The notes: generated from the letters alone by a model not told the origin. Shown: positions 35,581 to 45,092, counted from the stretch's first letter. The stretch is DNA of 64,000 nt from an uncultured Rikenellaceae bacterium (GCA_944321925.1 CALUND010000016.1:62001-126000); one strand, 5' to 3'. Translations and numbers: made by a program.

Positions 35581-35838
35581 ATGTCGACGACACTGTATAT
35601 TTTCCTTTTCGCGCTGCTTTTCGTGGCGTTCTTCGTGGCCGGGATGTCCATTACCATCTGGGTGAAGGGACGGTTCATCGATTCGGAGATCGCCACCAAC
35701 AAACATATGCAGGAACGAGGCATCCATTGTGCCGTGGAAGAGGCTCGTCGCAACGAGCAGAATGCGCCGTGCAACGAGGGCGCCTGCACAGGCGGAGATT
35801 GCGCTTCGTGCAGTGGGACGATTCCGAAAAGACAATAG
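35581..35838 (+). CDS. Small single-pass membrane protein with Cys-rich tail
   Basis: 85 residues: one N-terminal membrane segment (about 5-27), then a cytosolic or periplasmic part with GIHC and a Cys-rich end (four Cys within APCNEGACTGGDCASCSG). Small Bacteroidota proteins with a membrane segment followed by M-x-x-x-GIxC are common hypotheticals; the extra Cys cluster suggests metal or redox binding (inference). It has its own -7 box. No other function is assigned. Confidence 0.65.
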   Translation: MSTTLYIFLFALLFVAFFVAGMSITIWVKGRFIDSEIATNKHMQERGIHCAVEEARRNEQNAPCNEGACTGGDCASCSGTIPKRQ

Positions 35839-36076
35839 CTCCTCCGCATCGATTCATTTCGAAAAGAGTTCGTATCCCATGGATGGCGCGCCCGGTGTGT
35901 CACCCGAATGGGACTCTTTCTTTCCAATCTTGTCCTTCCCTTGGGCAATACGATGCTCGCGTGTGTAGGTCTATTCGCAGACCGACGGAACGCGAGGCGA
36001 TTGTTCCGACGATGTCGTTGTCGGAGCTGTTCGGCTACGTTTCTTGGGGATCTTTTGGCCTTTTCAGGCGACTTTT

Positions 36077-36289
36077 TTAGAGTTGATCCTGATTGATGAT
36101 CTCTTCGCGTTCGCGTTCCTGTTCCAGGGCGGTGCTCCAACTGCTCTCTTGTCCGAGGAAATTTCCTTCCGGTAGGGCTTCCGGATCGATGGGAAGGTCT
36201 GGAAAGGCGATGCCGGGGGCGGCGGATGGTTGTTTTTTGGGGTCGGCTTTTGCCTGTGTTTTGTTGCGTTCGCTTTTTTTGTCTGCCAT
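36077..36289 (-). CDS. Small hydrophilic protein of unknown function
   Basis: 70 residues: a Lys-rich start (MADKKSERNKTQAK), a Pro-rich middle and an acidic, Gln/Glu-rich end. There is no membrane segment or recognised motif. Codon use is like that of the neighbours, and the frame lies downstream of topA on the same strand after 177 bp. A 14-bp palindrome lies upstream at 36351-36364. The gene call is moderate because the evidence is only the open frame. Confidence 0.45.
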   Translation of the reverse strand: MADKKSERNKTQAKADPKKQPSAAPGIAFPDLPIDPEALPEGNFLGQESSWSTALEQEREREEIINQDQL

Positions 36290-36466
36290 GGTCGTGTTTT
36301 TTTTGATATTTTGCCGTATCGGTTGATGGTGGCCATAAAGGCAAAATCTGTGCCTGGCCAGGCAGTGTCTTCGCTGTCCCTTTCGCCTGCCGAAGGCTTT
36401 GTTGCGAGCCGGTTGGGGGTGGTATCTTCTTTGCGTTGAGTCAGAAGGGGTCGGATGCTGCGATCA

Positions 36467-38761
36467 CTATTTTTTGCTCTCGGCGATGATCTTGCGGCAC
36501 TCCTCCAACGACAGTTTTTCGGGCTCGACACCTTTGGGAAGTTTGTAATTTTTCCCTTTGAAGGCGATGTAGGCTCCGAAGCGGCCGTTTTTGATCTGCA
36601 ACTCGGGTTCCTCGTCGAATGTCTTGATCGGAGCGTTGGAACTACGGGCTTTCTTTCCCTCCTCGATCAGTTCAGCCACCCGTTCGAGAGAGATCGTATA
36701 GGGATCGTCGCGTCGCCCGAGCGAAGTGAATTTCCCGTCGTAACGGACATAGGGCCCATATTTACCGATGCCTATGATTGCCTCTTTGCCGTCGATCATA
36801 CCCACGGAACGGGGCAGCGACAACAACTCGAGAGCCTCTTCAAGCGTAATCGACGCTACCAGTTGCCCTTTTTTCAGACTGGCCGAGCGACCTTTGCCTC
36901 CCTCGTCGCCCTCCATTTCGACCATGGGCCCGTAGCGGCCGATGCGGGCGAATACACGGTGTCCGGTTTTCGGATCGACTCCGAGTTCACGGGCCTGCCC
37001 CGTACGTGTGGGTTGCGATTCGAGCGCTTTTTCTACGGAAGAATGGAAGCCTTTGTAGAATTGATCGATCATGCCGGTCCACGGTTTCCGTCCCTCGGCG
37101 ATTTCGTCGAACTCCTTCTCCACGTTGGCCGTGAAGTTGTAGTCGAGAATGTCGCTGAACTGTTTCTCCAGATAGTCGTTCACCAGCATGCCGATATCGG
37201 TCGGGGCGAGTCGTCCGTTCTCTTTTCCCACCCGTTCCGAAAGGCTTTTTTCTGTCATCTTGCCTTTTTTGAGCGTGATCTGCACGTAGTCGCGTTTCAC
37301 TCCCTCTTTGTTTTGCTTCACCACGTATCCTCGGTTGATGATCGTGGAGATGGTGGGCGCATAGGTCGACGGGCGTCCGATTCCCAGCTCTTCGAGTCGC
37401 TTTACGAGCAGCGCTTCGGTGTAACGGGAGGGACTCTGTGTGAATCGTTGAGTTGCAGTGATGCTCTCGGCTGTTACGGCATCTCCCTTGCGAAGTCTGG
37501 GCAGTACGGCCACTTCGTTGTCAGTCGCGTCATCGTCGGTCGATTCGGAGTAGAGATGCATGAACCCGTCGAAACGGACCGTTTCGCCCGTCACGTTGAA
37601 TGGTTCTTCGACACCGTTGGCCTCGATCGTAACCAGCGTCTTGTCGATCTCGGCCGGAGCCATTTGCGAAGCGAGCGTCCGTTTCCAGATCAGTTCGTAG
37701 AGCTTTTTCTCGGCCGGTGTACCCTCGATCTCCTGTCGGTTGATGTAGGAGGGTCGTATGGCTTCGTGGGCCTCCTGTGCCCCCTTTGTCTTGGTCTTGT
37801 AGTTGCGTGGATGGGCGTATTTTTCGCCGAAAAGTTTGATAATTTCCTGTTTGGCCGCCGTGATGGCTTGCGAGGAGAGGTTGACGGAGTCGGTTCGCAT
37901 GTAGGTGATCAGACCCTGTTCATAGAGCTTCTGAGCGATGTTCATGGTCTGCGATACGGACATGCCGAGTTTGCGTCCGGCCTCTTGTTGGAGGGTGGAG
38001 GTGGTAAACGGGGGTGCCGGCGATTTGGTGGCCGGTTTCTCTTCGTTGCGCGTCACCGTGAAGTCGGCTCCGTTGCAGCGGGAGAGAAAGGCTTCCGCAT
38101 CGGCACGGTTGGCGAAACGATGAGCGGCCTCAGCCCGGAAAAGGATCTTTTCGGGGTCGTCCGGTCGGTAGAATTGGGCGGTTACACGGTAATACTCGGT
38201 CGAGTGGAACGCCATGATCTCGCGTTCGCGTTCGACGATCAAACGCACCGTAACACTCTGTACGCGACCGGCCGAGAGCGCAGGTTTCACCTTCTTCCAA
38301 AGCAATGGCGAGAGCTCGAATCCGACGAGTCGGTCGAGGATCCGACGGGCCTGTTGGGCATTTACAATGTCCATATTGACCGTGCGAGGGTGTTCGATCG
38401 CTTCGTGAATGGCTTGTGGCGTGATTTCGTGAAAGACGATTCGGCGAGTCTTGTCGACGGGCAGGTCGAGCACCTGAGTCAGGTGCCATGCGATGGCCTC
38501 TCCTTCGCGGTCTTCATCGGATGCCAGCCAGACATTCTTCGATTTTTTTGCCAACGAAGAGAGTTCCTGCACGATCTTCTTCTTGTCGGAAGCCACCTCG
38601 TACGTAGGCTCGTAATTGTTGTCGATCGCTACGCCGATACCCTTTTTCACCAGATCGCGGATGTGGCCGAAACTCGACTTGACGATATAATCCTTGCCGA
38701 GAAATTTCTCGATGGTTTTGGCTTTGGAAGGGGACTCGACGATCACTAAATTGTCCTGCAT
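36467..38761 (-). CDS. topA: DNA topoisomerase I (type IA)
   Basis: 764 residues. Toprim domain at the N-terminus (VESPSKAKTI, DEDREGEAIAWH), then the type IA core with active-site Tyr287 in ITYMRTDSVNLS. The C-terminus has three short repeats (GRYGPMVEM, GKYGPYVRYDG, GRFGAYIAFKGK) without the Cys zinc fingers of the E. coli enzyme, which is usual in this phylum. It relaxes negative supercoils through a 5'-phosphotyrosine bond. A long frame on the opposite strand of almost equal length is a shadow. Confidence 0.97.
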   Translation of the reverse strand: MQDNLVIVESPSKAKTIEKFLGKDYIVKSSFGHIRDLVKKGIGVAIDNNYEPTYEVASDKKKIVQELSSLAKKSKNVWLASDEDREGEAIAWHLTQVLDLPVDKTRRIVFHEITPQAIHEAIEHPRTVNMDIVNAQQARRILDRLVGFELSPLLWKKVKPALSAGRVQSVTVRLIVEREREIMAFHSTEYYRVTAQFYRPDDPEKILFRAEAAHRFANRADAEAFLSRCNGADFTVTRNEEKPATKSPAPPFTTSTLQQEAGRKLGMSVSQTMNIAQKLYEQGLITYMRTDSVNLSSQAITAAKQEIIKLFGEKYAHPRNYKTKTKGAQEAHEAIRPSYINRQEIEGTPAEKKLYELIWKRTLASQMAPAEIDKTLVTIEANGVEEPFNVTGETVRFDGFMHLYSESTDDDATDNEVAVLPRLRKGDAVTAESITATQRFTQSPSRYTEALLVKRLEELGIGRPSTYAPTISTIINRGYVVKQNKEGVKRDYVQITLKKGKMTEKSLSERVGKENGRLAPTDIGMLVNDYLEKQFSDILDYNFTANVEKEFDEIAEGRKPWTGMIDQFYKGFHSSVEKALESQPTRTGQARELGVDPKTGHRVFARIGRYGPMVEMEGDEGGKGRSASLKKGQLVASITLEEALELLSLPRSVGMIDGKEAIIGIGKYGPYVRYDGKFTSLGRRDDPYTISLERVAELIEEGKKARSSNAPIKTFDEEPELQIKNGRFGAYIAFKGKNYKLPKGVEPEKLSLEECRKIIAESKK

Positions 38762-38783
38762 ATGCTTTGTTTATTGAAAAGCG

Positions 38784-38817
38784 AAAACCTAAAGCCGCAC
38801 TTTAGGTTTTCTTTTTT
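38784..38817. terminator. Hairpin terminator between DUF4270 gene and topA
   Basis: An 11-bp stem (AAAACCTAAAG with CTTTAGGTTTT; 38784-38794 and 38800-38810) with T-rich sequence on the right foot. On minus it lies 55 bp after the DUF4270 gene and just before topA. Confidence 0.7.
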
Positions 38818-38864
38818 ATTTCGTTTGTTAATCGTTTCTTTTATCGTTCATGAGTGTGTCGCGG

Positions 38865-40307
38865 TTAGCGGATCAGGGTGTAGGTGACAACGATCCGGAT
38901 CGGTTCGCCGGCGGCGGAACCCCGTAGCTCCACATTGCCGAAATCGAAGAATCCGTAGGCCTGTGGTGCCAAAAAGACACCTCGGGAAAGACTGCCTTGC
39001 ATCAGCTGTTGAATGTAGGAGGTGATATCCATCACGTAGTAGCCGTTGCTTCGGTTGAGGTAGCCGTTGTAGGGAAGTACATAATCGGCATCGCTCTGCA
39101 ACTGGATGTTACGTTCCGTCGTATAGAGGTAGTCGGGAATCGGAGTGAGATTCTTTTGGTTTAGATACATACCGAGTCGATCTTCCGCTGCATTCAGGTT
39201 GGGCGTGGAGCTGTCGTCCATGTAGAAGAAGATCCGCGCCTGATTGATCAGCATGCTCGAGTATTGGATGGAGTCTCCACCATTTTCTCCCGGTTTTTTC
39301 AGGAGTCCCTTGAGGGATTTTGCAATGGCCTCACTGAAACGCACATAGGTCGAAACGCCTCCCATGGTCTGTACGAATGCCGATTGCACGGTCGGACTGG
39401 TTGCCGACGTGTCGGTGAAACCGTTTGTCTGTGCTTCGTATTGTCCGAGCAGGGTTCCCGAATAGTCGTGGCTGACCATGTTGATCGAGACGTTTCCGTA
39501 GTCGTTGCTATCGTAGAAGTAATACGATGCGGAGAGCGTATCACGGATCAGGGCGTGGTCGATCGTGTCGTGGTCGCGCACGTAGAGCACCATGTAGGCA
39601 TCTTGGAGCGAGGTGACGTAGGTCGCCGCATCGCGCGGAGAGTCGTCGGCCGGCGTGAAGTAGAGACCCGGATAGCTTTTCTGGAAAAGGGTATCGTTCT
39701 TGTAGATTGCCGTGTCGAGCGTGACGAGACTCTCCATGAATTCCCTGCCCAATGCGGTAGGCGTCATGGCCTGTTTGATGTCGTTTTTGCCTTTATGCTT
39801 GAAGGTGAAGAGCAATTGACTGCGGTCGATGTAGGGCGAGACATCGAAATTGGTATAGTAGGTCGAATCCTCGAACAGTTCGATATCTTTCAGTGCATAG
39901 ACGTTGAAAGTCTGTTCGACGTCCGTATTGCCGTGAGACGTGGTGAGTGGAAATTCGATATAGAGTGAATCGACGATCGGGTCGAGTCCGAATCCGCCTT
40001 CATAGGGGATGGATGTGGGCAGGAACTGGATGATGAAGCTGTTCGTACGACTTCCGAAGACGGAAGAGTTTTCCCGGCCGAAATAGACCGATCCCAGGCC
40101 CGAGGAGCTGACCGAATCGTAACGGAACAGATAGGTGTCCACACCGGTCAGGGTGTCGATCCAGACAGACATCTTTTGGTTGTCGGGGATCAGGTTGTAG
40201 CCGAGCGAATCGTCGACATCCGTACAACTGTTTACCGAGACCATGAAAAATGCGGCCGCTGCAAAGGCCTTTACGGTGTCGAGAATCTTACTTGAGCACT
40301 TCATCAT
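38865..40307 (-). CDS. DUF4270 lipoprotein
   Basis: 480 residues. A short N-terminus with a lipobox (SVNSC) indicates an exported lipoprotein; the rest matches DUF4270, a Bacteroidota-specific beta-rich extracytoplasmic family of unknown function. The open frame extends upstream, but ATG codons at 40305-40307 or 40302-40304 give a proper lipoprotein signal and overlap the synthase gene's stop by 17-20 bases. DUF4270 genes regularly sit beside a short glycogen synthase in this phylum, as here. Confidence 0.85.
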   Translation of the reverse strand: MMKCSSKILDTVKAFAAAAFFMVSVNSCTDVDDSLGYNLIPDNQKMSVWIDTLTGVDTYLFRYDSVSSSGLGSVYFGRENSSVFGSRTNSFIIQFLPTSIPYEGGFGLDPIVDSLYIEFPLTTSHGNTDVEQTFNVYALKDIELFEDSTYYTNFDVSPYIDRSQLLFTFKHKGKNDIKQAMTPTALGREFMESLVTLDTAIYKNDTLFQKSYPGLYFTPADDSPRDAATYVTSLQDAYMVLYVRDHDTIDHALIRDTLSASYYFYDSNDYGNVSINMVSHDYSGTLLGQYEAQTNGFTDTSATSPTVQSAFVQTMGGVSTYVRFSEAIAKSLKGLLKKPGENGGDSIQYSSMLINQARIFFYMDDSSTPNLNAAEDRLGMYLNQKNLTPIPDYLYTTERNIQLQSDADYVLPYNGYLNRSNGYYVMDITSYIQQLMQGSLSRGVFLAPQAYGFFDFGNVELRGSAAGEPIRIVVTYTLIR

Positions 40308-41103
40308 AGAATTGTTGGTATGCATCCATGTACGTTGCCGAGGCTTTGTCGTCCTGGTAATCGAGAAGAGGTTTGCCGCTATTTTTTGCATAGTTTGCCA
40401 CTTCTGCCGTTACCTGATCGCTTTCAATTACAATGCCGTCCGCGTAATCCATAACGAGATGTGCGAGATTTTCGTATGAGGGTTTCGCTATAATTTGCAG
40501 TTTCTCATCCGAGATGCCCTCATTTTCGATCTTCGAAAGGAACTCTGGAGCAAGCGTGCCGGGGAATCCGTTACCGTAAAGCGAAACCACGATCTTGACG
40601 TTCTGGAAAAGCGGATTGTCGGCGAAGGTATTCTTCAGATAGATGGGGACTACGGAAGAGAACCAGCCGTGGCAGTGGACGATGGTCGGTTGCCAGCGCA
40701 GTTTCTGGACTGTTTCGAGAACGCCGTGAGCGAAGAAGATGGCTCGTTCGTCGTTGTCGGCGAAGAGCGTGCCTGTTTCATCGGTAAGAACGGCTTTCCG
40801 ATTGAAATAGTCGTCGTTGTCGATAAAATAGATCTGAACGTGGGCCGAAGGGATGGAGGCCACTTTGATGATCAGTTGATGGTCGTTGTCGTCGATGATC
40901 AGATTCATGCCCGAGAGTCGGATCACCTCGTGGAGCTGGTTGCGCCTTTCGTTGATGCATCCGTAACGCGGCATGAACGTACGTATCTCGTTGCCTCTCT
41001 CCTGCATGGCTTGGGAAAGCCTCCGACAATGGGTAGATGGACCTGTCTCGGGAAGATAGGGGGAGATCTCCTGACACACGTACAAAATACGGTTGTTTGT
41101 CAT
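40288..41103 (-). CDS. Single-domain glycogen/starch synthase (GT5 N-terminal domain only)
   Basis: 271 residues, about half the size of a normal GT5 synthase. It has the N-terminal catalytic Rossmann half: LYVCQEISPY at the start (in place of the usual KxGGL motif), HCHGW for ADP-glucose chemistry and FNRKAVLTDETG-like loops. The C-terminal GT-B half with the nucleotide-sugar site is missing, so it may be inactive, need a partner, or act differently. It has its own -7 box and overlaps the DUF4270 gene by up to 20 bases. Confidence 0.82.
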   Translation of the reverse strand: MTNNRILYVCQEISPYLPETGPSTHCRRLSQAMQERGNEIRTFMPRYGCINERRNQLHEVIRLSGMNLIIDDNDHQLIIKVASIPSAHVQIYFIDNDDYFNRKAVLTDETGTLFADNDERAIFFAHGVLETVQKLRWQPTIVHCHGWFSSVVPIYLKNTFADNPLFQNVKIVVSLYGNGFPGTLAPEFLSKIENEGISDEKLQIIAKPSYENLAHLVMDYADGIVIESDQVTAEVANYAKNSGKPLLDYQDDKASATYMDAYQQFYDEVLK

Positions 41104-41140
41104 TCCGTTCGGTTCGCTCTTTTGTGGGTTATTACGGCAA

Positions 41141-41148
41141 CAAAGTTA
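41141..41148 (-). promoter_or_regulatory. -7 element TAACTTTG for the synthase/DUF4270 operon
   Basis: Exact box on minus, about 38 bases before the ATG at 41103. It lies just downstream of the queA terminator. Confidence 0.6.
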
Positions 41149-41161
41149 CAAAATTTTCTCG

Positions 41162-41188
41162 AAAAAAACGCATATTCCCGCCGGGAAT
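41162..41188 (-). terminator. Terminator of queA
   Basis: Stem ATTCCC/GGGAAT with a three-base loop, followed on minus after five bases by seven T. The stem is short, so confidence is moderate. Confidence 0.6.
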
Positions 41189-41238
41189 CGGATGACTCTC
41201 GCCTTGAGACTCCTTGCGGAAGGCTGTCGATTCGGGGA

Positions 41239-42288
41239 TCAGAGAATCAGCATTGCATCGCCATAGGTCCCGAAGCGGTATCCCTCTTTGATGGCGGTGT
41301 TGTACGCTTCCATCACCAGATCATAGCCTCCGAACGCTACGACCATCATGAGTTGGGTGGAGTAGGGGAAGTGGAAGTTGGAGATCATTGAGTCGGCTAC
41401 GTTGAACTCGTAGGGTGCGAAGATGAATTTGTTGGTCCAACCTTCGTAGGGCTTCAGCATGCCGTTGGTCGAAACCGAACTTTCGATGGCCCGCATCACG
41501 GTTGTGCCCACCGCGCAGATCCGGTGTCCGGCCATTTTCGCCTGATTGACCTGTTGAGCCGCCTCTTCCGTGATGAAGATCTGCTCGGAGTCCATTTTGT
41601 GTTTGGTGAGGTCTTCCACGTCGACGGTGCGGAAATTGCCCAGCCCGATGTGCAGGGTGATGAATGCACTGTCGATGCCTTTGATTTCCATCCGTTTGAG
41701 CAGGTGTTTGCTGAAGTGCAGACCGGCCGTCGGGGCGGCTACGGCACCTTCGTGTTTGGCGAAGATGGTTTGGTAGCGCTCCTTGTCGATCTCTTCGACC
41801 TTTTCGCGGATCCATTTCGGCAGCGGGGTTTCACCCATTCGGTAGAGAGTCTCCTTGAATTCATCGTGCGAGCCGTCGAACAGGAAGCGGAGGGTTCGTC
41901 CGCGCGAGGTGGTGTTGTCGATTACTTCGGCTACCAGCAGATCGTCTTCGCCGAAATAGAGTTTGTTGCCGATGCGGATTTTGCGGGCCGGATCGACCAG
42001 TACGTCCCAGAGTTTCAGTTCCGGATTGAGTTCCCGGAGGAGGAAAATTTCGATTTCGGCGCCGGTTTTCTCTTTGTTGCCGTAGAGTCGTGCCGGGAAG
42101 ACTTTCGTATCGTTGAATATGAAGACGTCGTTCGGTGAGAAGAAGTCGATGACATCTTTGAATATCTTATGGGTGATCTTGCCTGTCTGCCGATTGACTA
42201 CCATCAGACGGGAGTCGTCTCTGTTTTCAGTAGGGTATTTCGCCAGCAAATCGTTGCGGAAGGGGTAGTTGTACTGCGATAATTTCAT
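41239..42288 (-). CDS. queA: tRNA preQ1 ribosyltransferase-isomerase QueA
   Basis: 349 residues, full length for QueA. Family stretches include [15 protein letters not shown], the GxGNFR loop ([15 protein letters not shown]) and [14 protein letters not shown]. It transfers the ribose of S-adenosylmethionine to preQ1 in tRNA anticodons, giving epoxyqueuosine. It is last in the yfhO-ftsX-DUF3098-uppP-truB-queA series; a gap of 56 bp and a TATCTTTT box suggest it may also have its own promoter. Confidence 0.96.
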   Translation of the reverse strand: MKLSQYNYPFRNDLLAKYPTENRDDSRLMVVNRQTGKITHKIFKDVIDFFSPNDVFIFNDTKVFPARLYGNKEKTGAEIEIFLLRELNPELKLWDVLVDPARKIRIGNKLYFGEDDLLVAEVIDNTTSRGRTLRFLFDGSHDEFKETLYRMGETPLPKWIREKVEEIDKERYQTIFAKHEGAVAAPTAGLHFSKHLLKRMEIKGIDSAFITLHIGLGNFRTVDVEDLTKHKMDSEQIFITEEAAQQVNQAKMAGHRICAVGTTVMRAIESSVSTNGMLKPYEGWTNKFIFAPYEFNVADSMISNFHFPYSTQLMMVVAFGGYDLVMEAYNTAIKEGYRFGTYGDAMLIL

Positions 42289-42344
42289 AGGAACTCTCTG
42301 TTGAGTGAAAAAGATACGTACATCAATTTATATACGTAAAAAAC

Positions 42345-43058
42345 TCAGATATGTTTCAAAAGAGGAAGATTTTCCAGGATCTCGTCGGGCGAGAGAGCCT
42401 CTTCCGCACGATATTCGCCGCTGCGTGTCCGACGCAGGGAGGTCAGGTAGGCACCGCTTTGTAGTTTTTCGCCGATTTCCTGGGCCAGAGAGCGGATATA
42501 GGTTCCTTTGCTGCATTCGACCCGGATGCGAATCCGTGGCAGTTCGCAGGAGAGCAGTTCCATCTCATAGATGCGGATCAGCGCCTGTCGCATCTCGATC
42601 GTCTCCCCTTCGCGTGCGTAGTCGTAGGCCCGTTTGCCTTCCATCTTTTTCGCGGAATAGAGGGGCGGAGTCTGCAGCCTTTCTCCTGTGAGATCGCGAA
42701 GAGCCTGTTCCACATCCTCTTTGCGAATGTGTTCCCAAGGGTAGTAGGCGTCGACGGCGTGTTCCATGTCGTGGCTGGGGGTGGAGGCGCCGAGCATGAG
42801 GTCGGCGATGTACTCTTTGCGTTCGGCCTGCAGCGTTTCCACCTGTTTGGTGGCTTTGCCCGTGCAGATCAGCAGCACGCCGGTAGCGAGCGGATCGAGC
42901 GTGCCGGCATGTCCTACTTTCAGATTCCGGTAGCCTATGCGGCGCAGAGCGAATTTGATTCGTCGCACCACGTCGGTGGAGGTCCACCCGAGGGGTTTGT
43001 CGACGTTTAGGATAACGCCTGCTGCGAAATCGGTTTCCGGGGTGATGGTTTGTTTCAT
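42345..43058 (-). CDS. truB: tRNA pseudouridine-55 synthase TruB
   Basis: 237 residues. GWTSTDVVRRIK and the catalytic motif HAGTLDPLATGVL (Asp) are clear; the usual C-terminal PUA domain is absent or minimal, as in the short bacterial forms. It makes pseudouridine at position 55 of all elongator tRNAs. The gap to uppP upstream is 16 bp. Confidence 0.96.
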   Translation of the reverse strand: MKQTITPETDFAAGVILNVDKPLGWTSTDVVRRIKFALRRIGYRNLKVGHAGTLDPLATGVLLICTGKATKQVETLQAERKEYIADLMLGASTPSHDMEHAVDAYYPWEHIRKEDVEQALRDLTGERLQTPPLYSAKKMEGKRAYDYAREGETIEMRQALIRIYEMELLSCELPRIRIRVECSKGTYIRSLAQEIGEKLQSGAYLTSLRRTRSGEYRAEEALSPDEILENLPLLKHI

Positions 43059-43074
43059 CCGGGGGTGTCTGGGG

Positions 43075-43872
43075 TTAGAACAGGTAATAGAGGAGCGAGG
43101 CGCATCCCACTACGGCACAGTAGAGGGCGAACCAGATCAGTTTGCTGCGTTTGACCATCTCGATCATGAAGCGGCAGGCAAGGCATCCCACGATGAAAGC
43201 GGCGAGAAAACCCGAGATTAACGGAACCATTCCGATGCCTATGTCATCCGAGAGGTCACCTCCTATGATTTGCAGGAAGGCTTCGCCCAGAATCGGCAGC
43301 AACACCATGAGGAAGGAGAATTGGGCGACGCTCTCTTTTTTGTCGCCCAGCAGGATGCCGGTTGCGATGGTCGATCCGGAGCGGCTGAGTCCCGGCATGG
43401 CGGCACAAGCCTGTGCGAGGCCGATGATGAATGCGTCGCGATAAGTGATCTGTTCTTTGGGTCTGGGACGAGCCCAATAGGCGAATGCGAGCAGCGCAGC
43501 GGTCAGCAAAAGCATGGCGCCGACCACCGCCAGAATGGCCGGGGAGGCGAGCAGCGCGTTGAGCTGCTCTTTGAAAAGCAGACCGACGATGCCGATCGGG
43601 ACCATGGAGAGCATGATTTTCAGTATGTAGGCCGTTTGCTCGTTGTATCGGAATTTGAACAGGCCGGAGAACAGTTCGGCGACCTGGCGACGGAGAACCA
43701 CGAGGGTGCTGAGTACGGTTGCCACGTGCAGGGCCACATCGAAGGCGAGGTTGTCCTGGATGGTGATGCCGAGCATCTCTTTGGCAATCTGCAGATGTCC
43801 GCTGCTGCTTACCGGAAGGAATTCGGTGATCCCTTGTACGATACCGAGTATGATCGCTTCGAGTGAGTTCAT
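43075..43872 (-). CDS. uppP: Undecaprenyl-diphosphatase (BacA/UppP)
   Basis: 265 residues with about eight membrane segments. The signatures QGITEFLPVSSSGHL and PGLSRSGSTIATG are the two Ser/Glu/Arg motifs that form the active site of UppP. It removes a phosphate from C55-PP at the outer face of the inner membrane, recycling the lipid carrier for peptidoglycan and surface polysaccharides. Confidence 0.97.
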   Translation of the reverse strand: MNSLEAIILGIVQGITEFLPVSSSGHLQIAKEMLGITIQDNLAFDVALHVATVLSTLVVLRRQVAELFSGLFKFRYNEQTAYILKIMLSMVPIGIVGLLFKEQLNALLASPAILAVVGAMLLLTAALLAFAYWARPRPKEQITYRDAFIIGLAQACAAMPGLSRSGSTIATGILLGDKKESVAQFSFLMVLLPILGEAFLQIIGGDLSDDIGIGMVPLISGFLAAFIVGCLACRFMIEMVKRSKLIWFALYCAVVGCASLLYYLF

Positions 43873-43939
43873 GGGTCGGAAAGGGCCGCGACGTCGGGGA
43901 CAGATCGTGGCAGTCGATGGTTAAAGCGCTTTTGTTTCG

Positions 43940-44200
43940 TTATTTGAACCGTTTCATGATGGCGTAGATTTCGAATACGAAACCTCCGATCACGAGGATA
44001 GGAGCGATCGTGATTCGCCGGCAACTGAACATCGCTTCGTTGAAGACATTGGGATCGTCGCTGCCTCCGCCCGCCATGAGGATGAAGCCGAGTACGATGA
44101 TCCCGAAACCTACGAGCATCAGGATAAGGTTCTTTTTGCCGAGGGCCATGTGGCTTTCGGCTTGTTGGAAATCGTTGTTTTTTTCGGTTGATTTGGCCAT
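43940..44200 (-). CDS. DUF3098 small membrane protein
   Basis: 86 residues with two membrane segments (LILMLVGFGIIVLGFILMAGG and an ILVIGGFVFEIYAI segment) and the DPNVFNEAMFSCRRITIAP stretch between them, the DUF3098 hallmark. It lies 13 bp after ftsX and always travels with it in this phylum; a role with FtsX is possible but not shown. The long frame starts at an upstream codon inside ftsX; the ATG at 44198-44200 is preferred. Confidence 0.88.
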   Translation of the reverse strand: MAKSTEKNNDFQQAESHMALGKKNLILMLVGFGIIVLGFILMAGGGSDDPNVFNEAMFSCRRITIAPILVIGGFVFEIYAIMKRFK

Positions 44201-44213
44201 GGTGGAGTCGTTA

Positions 44214-45092
44214 TTAATATAGATAGGCTTTGCCGGAGGGCATCCGGACGAATTTGTTGACTGCAAAAAGCGTGAAAAGAAGCGAGATGATGATGCCTCC
44301 GATGATCATTGCCGCTACGATACCCAAAAGCAGCATGTTGTCCTTCAGAAACCGTACTTCGGGGAGTCCTTCGCCCAGGCCGGCCACCATGGCGATGAAC
44401 ATGATCGATGCGATCGCTCCCGCGTAGATGCCGTGAGCCGTGGCCGAGGCCAAGAATGGCCGAAGAATGAATCCGCGTGTGGCGCCGACCAGTTTCATGG
44501 TGTTGATGATGTGTCTTTTGGCTACGATCGTCATGCGAATGGTGTTGTTCAGGAGGATCAGTGCGATAAAAAGTAACGCGCCGCCGAAGAGCAATAGTAT
44601 GAGGTTGAACTTGTTTATGTTCGATCCGATCTGTTCGATCACCCCTTTTTGATAGATCACTTCGTCGACTCCCGTCAGGGCGGTCAACTCTTTTTCAAGG
44701 CTCCGGATCGCCTCCTTTTCCGATGCTTCTGCGGTCAGACCCACTTCGAAGCTGTTAGGAAGCGGATTCTCATCGAGAAATTCTTCGAAATCGTTACCGA
44801 TGTAGGCTCGGAAATCTTCGGCGGCCTGCTCTTTGGTGATGTATTTCACTTCGCGGACGCTCTCTTTGGTTTCGATCTGTTTGCGGAGATCGGCCGTCTC
44901 CTGTTCCGACAGACCGTCTTTCAGCATGACGTAGATCGTTACGCTCTCTTTTAGCCGGTCCGTGGCACTGAGTGCGTTGAGAATCAGGTAGCTCACGGAC
45001 CCGAGTAAAAAGAGCACCAGTGCGATGCTGACAGTCGATATCAGATAGGAGTTGCGTACTTTGCGTTTGATCCGTTTGTCTTCGCGTGCCAT
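44214..45092 (-). CDS. ftsX: Cell-division ABC transporter permease FtsX
   Basis: 292 residues with four membrane segments and a large extracytoplasmic loop (about 48-165) between the first two. The LLNNTIRMTIVAKRHIINTMKLVGAT stretch (given here in two parts in the family: NNTIRMTI and MKLVGAT) is the FtsX permease motif. With FtsE it controls periplasmic peptidoglycan hydrolases during division. No ftsE gene is adjacent. It starts one base after the yfhO stop. Confidence 0.93.
   Translation of the reverse strand: MAREDKRIKRKVRNSYLISTVSIALVLFLLGSVSYLILNALSATDRLKESVTIYVMLKDGLSEQETADLRKQIETKESVREVKYITKEQAAEDFRAYIGNDFEEFLDENPLPNSFEVGLTAEASEKEAIRSLEKELTALTGVDEVIYQKGVIEQIGSNINKFNLILLLFGGALLFIALILLNNTIRMTIVAKRHIINTMKLVGATRGFILRPFLASATAHGIYAGAIASIMFIAMVAGLGEGLPEVRFLKDNMLLLGIVAAMIIGGIIISLLFTLFAVNKFVRMPSGKAYLY

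Noticed and set aside
36455-38749. 764-codon open frame antisense to topA
   Set aside because: Mirror of topA of the same length; the minus-strand frame has all topoisomerase motifs and the plus frame none.
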